From assembly GCF_000210075.1 (NCBI RefSeq), contig NC_021017.1:5127383-5191382 (forward strand): a DNA stretch of 64,000 nt, written 5' to 3'. The notes below the pieces were generated by a model. The model saw only the letters and a program-made list of their open reading frames with translations, was not told the origin of the DNA and ran no database searches. The position numbers and the translations under genes were made by a program. Positions 58,525 through 64,000 of the stretch are shown piece after piece. How positions within the stretch are numbered: the first letter of the stretch is position 1; each line of letters starts with the position of its first letter. The stretch comes from Bacteroides xylanisolvens XB1A (GTDB taxonomy: Bacteria > Bacteroidota > Bacteroidia > Bacteroidales > Bacteroidaceae).

Positions 58525-59652
58525 ATGAAATTCTTATTTATTGTTCAAGGTGAGGGGAGAGGGCACTTTACACAGGCGATCACCCTCGAAGAAATGTTAT
58601 TGCGTAATGGACACGAAGTAGTGGAAGTCTTGGTGGGAAAAAGCTCGACACGTACCTTGCCGGGATTTTTCAATCGGAGCATTCACGCACCAGTGAAGCG
58701 CTTCATTAGTCCAAACTTTCTGCCTACAGCAGATAATAAGCGGGCAAATCTGACGAAAAGCTTTGCATACAATTTATTGAAACTACCGGAATATATCCGT
58801 AGTATGTATTATATAAATCAGCGGATCAGGGAGACAGGGGCGGAAGTCGTCATCAACTTCTACGAACTTTTAACCGGACTTACCTATGCACTCTTCCGCC
58901 CCTCTGTTCCGTATATTTGCGTTGGACATCAGTATTTGTTTTTGCATCATGATTTCGAGTTTCCGGATAAGAGTTCGTGTCAGTTATGGATGTTGCGTTT
59001 CTTTACCCGGATGACTGCTCTGAAATCCTCGAAGAAGCTGGCTTTATCTTTCCGGGAAATGGAGCAGGATGATAATAATCAGATAGTAACTGTCCCTCCT
59101 TTGATTCGTCAGGAAGTGACAGCTATCCGGCCGGAAGAGGGGAATTATATTCACGGATATATGGTCAATTCCGGGTTTGCCGATAGCGTGGAGCATTTTC
59201 ATGCAAGGCATCCGGAAGTCCCACTAACATTTTTCTGGGATAAATCGGATACCGAGGAGGTGATACGGGTGGACGAAACATTGAGTTTCCATCAAATAGA
59301 TGATGTGAAGTTTCTTAATGCTATGGCAGGTTGCAGAGCTTATGCCAGTACGGCTGGTTTCGAGTCTATTTGTGAAGCAATGTATCTTGGAAAACCAGTG
59401 TTGATGGTCCCGGCACATATTGAACAGGACTGTAATGCGTATGATGCAATGAAAGCGGGAGCAGGAATAATCAGTGATTCCTTTGACTTGCAACCGTTGC
59501 TCCGTTTTGTCGGGAAATATGCCCCGAACCGTCACTTTATTTATTGGGTTCGCAGTTGTGAACGTCGGATCATCCTGGAACTGGAGAAACTGGCAGCCTC
59601 ACAATCAGAAATAACTTCAATACCAACATTCAATAATTATTTACCAATATGA
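58525..59652 (+). CDS. GT-B glycosyltransferase (MurG/GT28-like)
   Basis: A 375-residue cytosolic glycosyltransferase of GT-B fold. The N-terminus FIVQGEGRGHFTQAITLEEML is partly the Gly-rich acceptor loop (GEGRGH), and the C-terminal GFESICEAMYLGKPVLMVP is the nucleotide-sugar binding segment (both as in MurG/UGT-like enzymes). Similar proteins are often labelled glycosyltransferase without a known acceptor. It overlaps the small HicB-like gene by 4 bp (ATGA). Confidence 0.85.
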   Translation: MKFLFIVQGEGRGHFTQAITLEEMLLRNGHEVVEVLVGKSSTRTLPGFFNRSIHAPVKRFISPNFLPTADNKRANLTKSFAYNLLKLPEYIRSMYYINQRIRETGAEVVINFYELLTGLTYALFRPSVPYICVGHQYLFLHHDFEFPDKSSCQLWMLRFFTRMTALKSSKKLALSFREMEQDDNNQIVTVPPLIRQEVTAIRPEEGNYIHGYMVNSGFADSVEHFHARHPEVPLTFFWDKSDTEEVIRVDETLSFHQIDDVKFLNAMAGCRAYASTAGFESICEAMYLGKPVLMVPAHIEQDCNAYDAMKAGAGIISDSFDLQPLLRFVGKYAPNRHFIYWVRSCERRIILELEKLAASQSEITSIPTFNNYLPI

Positions 59653-59831
59653 AACTGAACAGAACAGATTATGTGCTTGAAAGCGCATCGGATGGTGGCT
59701 ATTATGCCTGGTTGACTGTAAATATGTACTGTAACGCTTATGGAGAATCTCCGGAAGAAGCAATTCAGAATTTACAGAATATAATGAATGAAATGATTGA
59801 TGAGATGTATATGGTGGAAGAGTTTATATAA
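59649..59831 (+). CDS. Small HicB-like protein
   Basis: A 60-residue acidic protein resembling the N-terminal RNase H-like fold of HicB antitoxins (SDGGYYAWLTVN, then GESPEEAIQNLQNIMNEMID). It lacks the DNA-binding tail of full HicB, and no HicA toxin is nearby, so it is not a toxin-antitoxin pair on this evidence. Its start overlaps the glycosyltransferase stop, implying coupled translation and possibly a shared function. Confidence 0.65.
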   Translation: MKLNRTDYVLESASDGGYYAWLTVNMYCNAYGESPEEAIQNLQNIMNEMIDEMYMVEEFI

Positions 59832-59841
59832 ATTGAAAATA

Positions 59842-59907
59842 GAGAATTAAAAATTGAGAAATATAATGCCAGATGGCATAACTTTTATTTCTCAATTTTT
59901 AATTCTC
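59842..59907. repeat. 22-bp perfect inverted repeat between convergent genes
   Basis: Bases 59842-59863 and 59886-59907 are perfect reverse complements over 22 bp; the loop holds a second hairpin ATGCC-AGAT-GGCAT. The arms use simple AATTAAAAATTGAGA-type sequence, and CTCAACTCTC follows (59904-59913). Same design as the repeat at 11436; a two-way terminator is likely. Confidence 0.8.
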
Positions 59908-59917
59908 AACTCTCAAC

Positions 59918-62074
59918 TTACTCAATGCTAAGTTCGTCGATGATATGAGAGGCTCCTGCGTATTTATCGATGATAAACAAGGTATAGCGGATGTCAACAC
60001 AAGCGGCTCGCTGCGATGAAGGACGGAAAGCAATGTCTCCTGTTAAGCCTTCAAAGTTGCGGTCGAAAGCAGTTCCAACCAACTGACCTTTGCTGTTAAA
60101 TACCGGACTACCGGAATTTCCTCCTGTATTGTCGGTGTTTACAATAAAGCAGACGGGCATTTCACCGTTTTTACCATAGCGTCCATAATCCTGGGATTTA
60201 TACAGCTCTTTCAATTTTTGAGGCACTACAAATTCCCAGTTACCCTGATCTTCTTTCTCCATTACACCTTTGAGGGTGGTATGAGCATCATACACAACAC
60301 CGTCAGCGGGTTCATAAGAAAGTACCTGGCCGTAGGTCAAACGTAAAGTTGAATTGGCGTCCGGATAAATAGGTGTACCTTTTTCCTGTCTCATATCCAT
60401 CATGCCTTTCACCCATACTTTATGAGCAGCGTCATAGTTCTGATTGGCTTCTTTCATGGCAATGGCTGTTTTCAAGATCCCGTCGGTAATAGAATATTTG
60501 AATAATACCATCCAGTCATATCCTATTTTATACAAACTTGGTTTCTTGATAAACTTTTCAAAGTTTTTAGGATTGCCAAAAATAGAATGTTCAAAGCAAG
60601 CATCGATGAAGGCATCGATACTTCCCTTGAAGCGGGAATTGATGATTTCGAAGATATTGATTCGTTGTTCCTCCGGAATATAGTTGGCATAAGTTTTCAG
60701 CATCTCTTTGGCAACCATCCGTTCTACTTCGGGGAAGGGGACAGAAGCAAAATACTTATCAGCTTCTTGCTTTAATTTTAGCTTCGCCTCTTTTATTTGC
60801 TCCTTATCTTTTGATTTCAGAGCGGCAACCAATTCCATCGTGGAAGGGATGCGCATAAAATCAAGGGCGGTGACCAATGCTTCATTGATAGCCTGCTGAT
60901 GATAGATCGCGTCACGGCGATGAGCCACAATAGAACGAATCTCATCAAAAGCTTTCTGATATGAATCATCTCCTTTTTCACGGCCACGGGCTAATAATTC
61001 CTCTTGTTGCGCACGTTTGGTATCCAGTACGTTGAGACGTACCAGTCCTTCATTCATACCGATGGCATTCTTCCAGTAGTTGGCTGATGAAGCATATTTG
61101 CTCGCATAATGAATACGTACGGCAGGATCTTTCAGCATTTGCTCCATGAGTACTTTCTGACGGGCTCCACGTACATGCTGGCGCATAAAGTTGGTCGTTT
61201 GCATCCGTTCTTCCACTTCGTCGGAAATCATATATCGCCAGTTACGTCCCGGAAATCCCATCACAAAGGTGAAATCTCCTTCCTGAACTCCGGCAATGCT
61301 GATTTTCAAGTGTTTCTTTACCTGCAAAGGGACGTTGTCTTTTGAATATTTTGCCGGTTTTCCGTTCTTGTCCGCATAAATACGGAAAAGGGAAAAGTCG
61401 CCTGTGTGACGAGGCCACATCCAGTTGTCGGTATCTGCACCGAATTTGCCGATGGAAGAAGGAGGAGCGCCCACCATACGAATATCACTGTACACCGTTT
61501 TGATGAACATATAATATTTGTTTCCTCCGTAAAAAGCCTTGAGCTCCAGTTTTGTTGCAGGAGTTATTTCTATGTTCTCTGCTTTGGCGAAACGTTCTGC
61601 CACGGTGCCCAGATAACTTGGTGACAGGTAGTTGACACCTTCCGGGTCCGGATCTTTTTTCAGTTGCTCATTGACGTAATCGGTCACATCCAGAATCCGG
61701 TCGATAAATGTAACGGTCAATCCTGGAGTAGGAAGTTCCGCGTCACGATTCATAGCCCAGAAACCATCTGTCAGGTAGTCATGTTCCACATTACTGTGTT
61801 GCTGGATAGCTCCATAACCACAGTGGTGATTCGTCAGTACCAGTCCTTCGGAAGAGATAATTTCTCCCGTGCATCCTCCTCCAAAGTGTACCACAGCATC
61901 TTTCAGAGAAAGACCGTTCGCGTCGTATACTTCTTCGATCGGAATTTCAAGACCGAGTTCGCGCATGGCAACTGCGTTCTGGGTTTTCAGATCGGTTAGC
62001 ATCCACATGCCTTCGTCGGCGTGGATGCTAAGAGTTGCCAGTGAAAATAGGACAAATAGGATTTGTTTTCTCAT
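59918..62074 (-). CDS. dpp11: S46 dipeptidyl-peptidase, DPP11 type
   Basis: A 718-residue exported serine exopeptidase (signal peptide to about residue 19) that removes dipeptides from the N-terminus of oligopeptides. Motifs are LTNHHCGYG (catalytic His84), NWMWPRHTGDFSLFR (Asp region) and GNSGSP (catalytic Ser654). Arg672, 18 residues after the Ser in AFDRNFE, lies at the position that is Arg673 in P. gingivalis DPP11 and gives preference for Asp/Glu at the second residue of the substrate. The gene starts directly after the DPP7 stop codon. Confidence 0.93.
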   Translation of the reverse strand: MRKQILFVLFSLATLSIHADEGMWMLTDLKTQNAVAMRELGLEIPIEEVYDANGLSLKDAVVHFGGGCTGEIISSEGLVLTNHHCGYGAIQQHSNVEHDYLTDGFWAMNRDAELPTPGLTVTFIDRILDVTDYVNEQLKKDPDPEGVNYLSPSYLGTVAERFAKAENIEITPATKLELKAFYGGNKYYMFIKTVYSDIRMVGAPPSSIGKFGADTDNWMWPRHTGDFSLFRIYADKNGKPAKYSKDNVPLQVKKHLKISIAGVQEGDFTFVMGFPGRNWRYMISDEVEERMQTTNFMRQHVRGARQKVLMEQMLKDPAVRIHYASKYASSANYWKNAIGMNEGLVRLNVLDTKRAQQEELLARGREKGDDSYQKAFDEIRSIVAHRRDAIYHQQAINEALVTALDFMRIPSTMELVAALKSKDKEQIKEAKLKLKQEADKYFASVPFPEVERMVAKEMLKTYANYIPEEQRINIFEIINSRFKGSIDAFIDACFEHSIFGNPKNFEKFIKKPSLYKIGYDWMVLFKYSITDGILKTAIAMKEANQNYDAAHKVWVKGMMDMRQEKGTPIYPDANSTLRLTYGQVLSYEPADGVVYDAHTTLKGVMEKEDQGNWEFVVPQKLKELYKSQDYGRYGKNGEMPVCFIVNTDNTGGNSGSPVFNSKGQLVGTAFDRNFEGLTGDIAFRPSSQRAACVDIRYTLFIIDKYAGASHIIDELSIE

Positions 62075-64000
<1,926 letters not shown>

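Noticed and set aside
59649..59831. HicAB toxin-antitoxin module
   Set aside because: No HicA gene is present on either strand nearby, and the HicB-like protein lacks a DNA-binding domain.

Overview
The window looks like chromosomal DNA of a gut Bacteroides, close to the B. thetaiotaomicron/B. ovatus group (inference from gene content). The evidence is two SusC/SusD pairs, NigD-like, fimbrillin-like, BACON and other lipoproteins with acid-rich tails after the lipobox Cys, an ECF sigma/FecR pair, and many -7 boxes of the Bacteroides form TAnnTTTG. I see no tRNA, rRNA, IS element, prophage or CRISPR array.

Left end (1-3004, minus strand): a 60-bp fragment of a second GGGtGRT gene, a HepT/MntA toxin-antitoxin pair, then an operon of a NifU-like scaffold and a full GGGtGRT protein. 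3005-13977 is mostly core: HsmA-like and DMP19-like proteins, NigD-like lipoprotein, Yip1-like membrane protein, smpB, metH (without the reactivation domain), a nitroreductase-like lipoprotein, a sodium:solute symporter with a 41-residue accessory protein, mltF, udk, a Dabb protein; dsbD follows at 13992.

16224-29188 is an ECF sigma/anti-sigma-controlled Sus-like locus. Its SusC carries an STN signalling domain. Downstream are SusD, an FN3-PKD-beta-propeller lipoprotein, a secreted isomerase-like TIM barrel, a metallo-beta-lactamase-fold lipoprotein, a glycerophosphodiester phosphodiesterase and a GlpT/UhpC-type transporter. Together they suggest uptake and cleavage of a glycerophosphodiester rather than a plain glycan. 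29394-32840 holds a DUF2490 protein, a fimbrillin-like/FISUMP gene broken by two single-base deletions, and a thioesterase.

32870-37441 is hisGDCB behind a readable attenuator: a leader peptide with five consecutive His codons, an antiterminator segment and a terminator. A secreted tyrosine phosphatase and nadE follow, converging on a palindrome cluster.

40432-55446 is a second Sus-like locus with no polysaccharide-degrading enzyme. It has a long leader with a small ORF, SusC, SusD, two domain-of-unknown-function lipoproteins, two leucine-rich-repeat lipoproteins, a subtilisin (S8) lipoprotein, a DUF1573 protein and a lipocalin-like lipoprotein. It looks built for protein or peptide substrates.

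55688-58355 is oxidative-stress and redox: a PerR-like repressor, reverse rubrerythrin, SagB-type nitroreductase and two thioredoxins. Then come a GT-B glycosyltransferase overlapping a HicB-like small protein, and a tandem of S46 dipeptidyl-peptidases. Their specificity residues predict DPP11 (acidic) and DPP7 (hydrophobic); the latter runs off the right edge.
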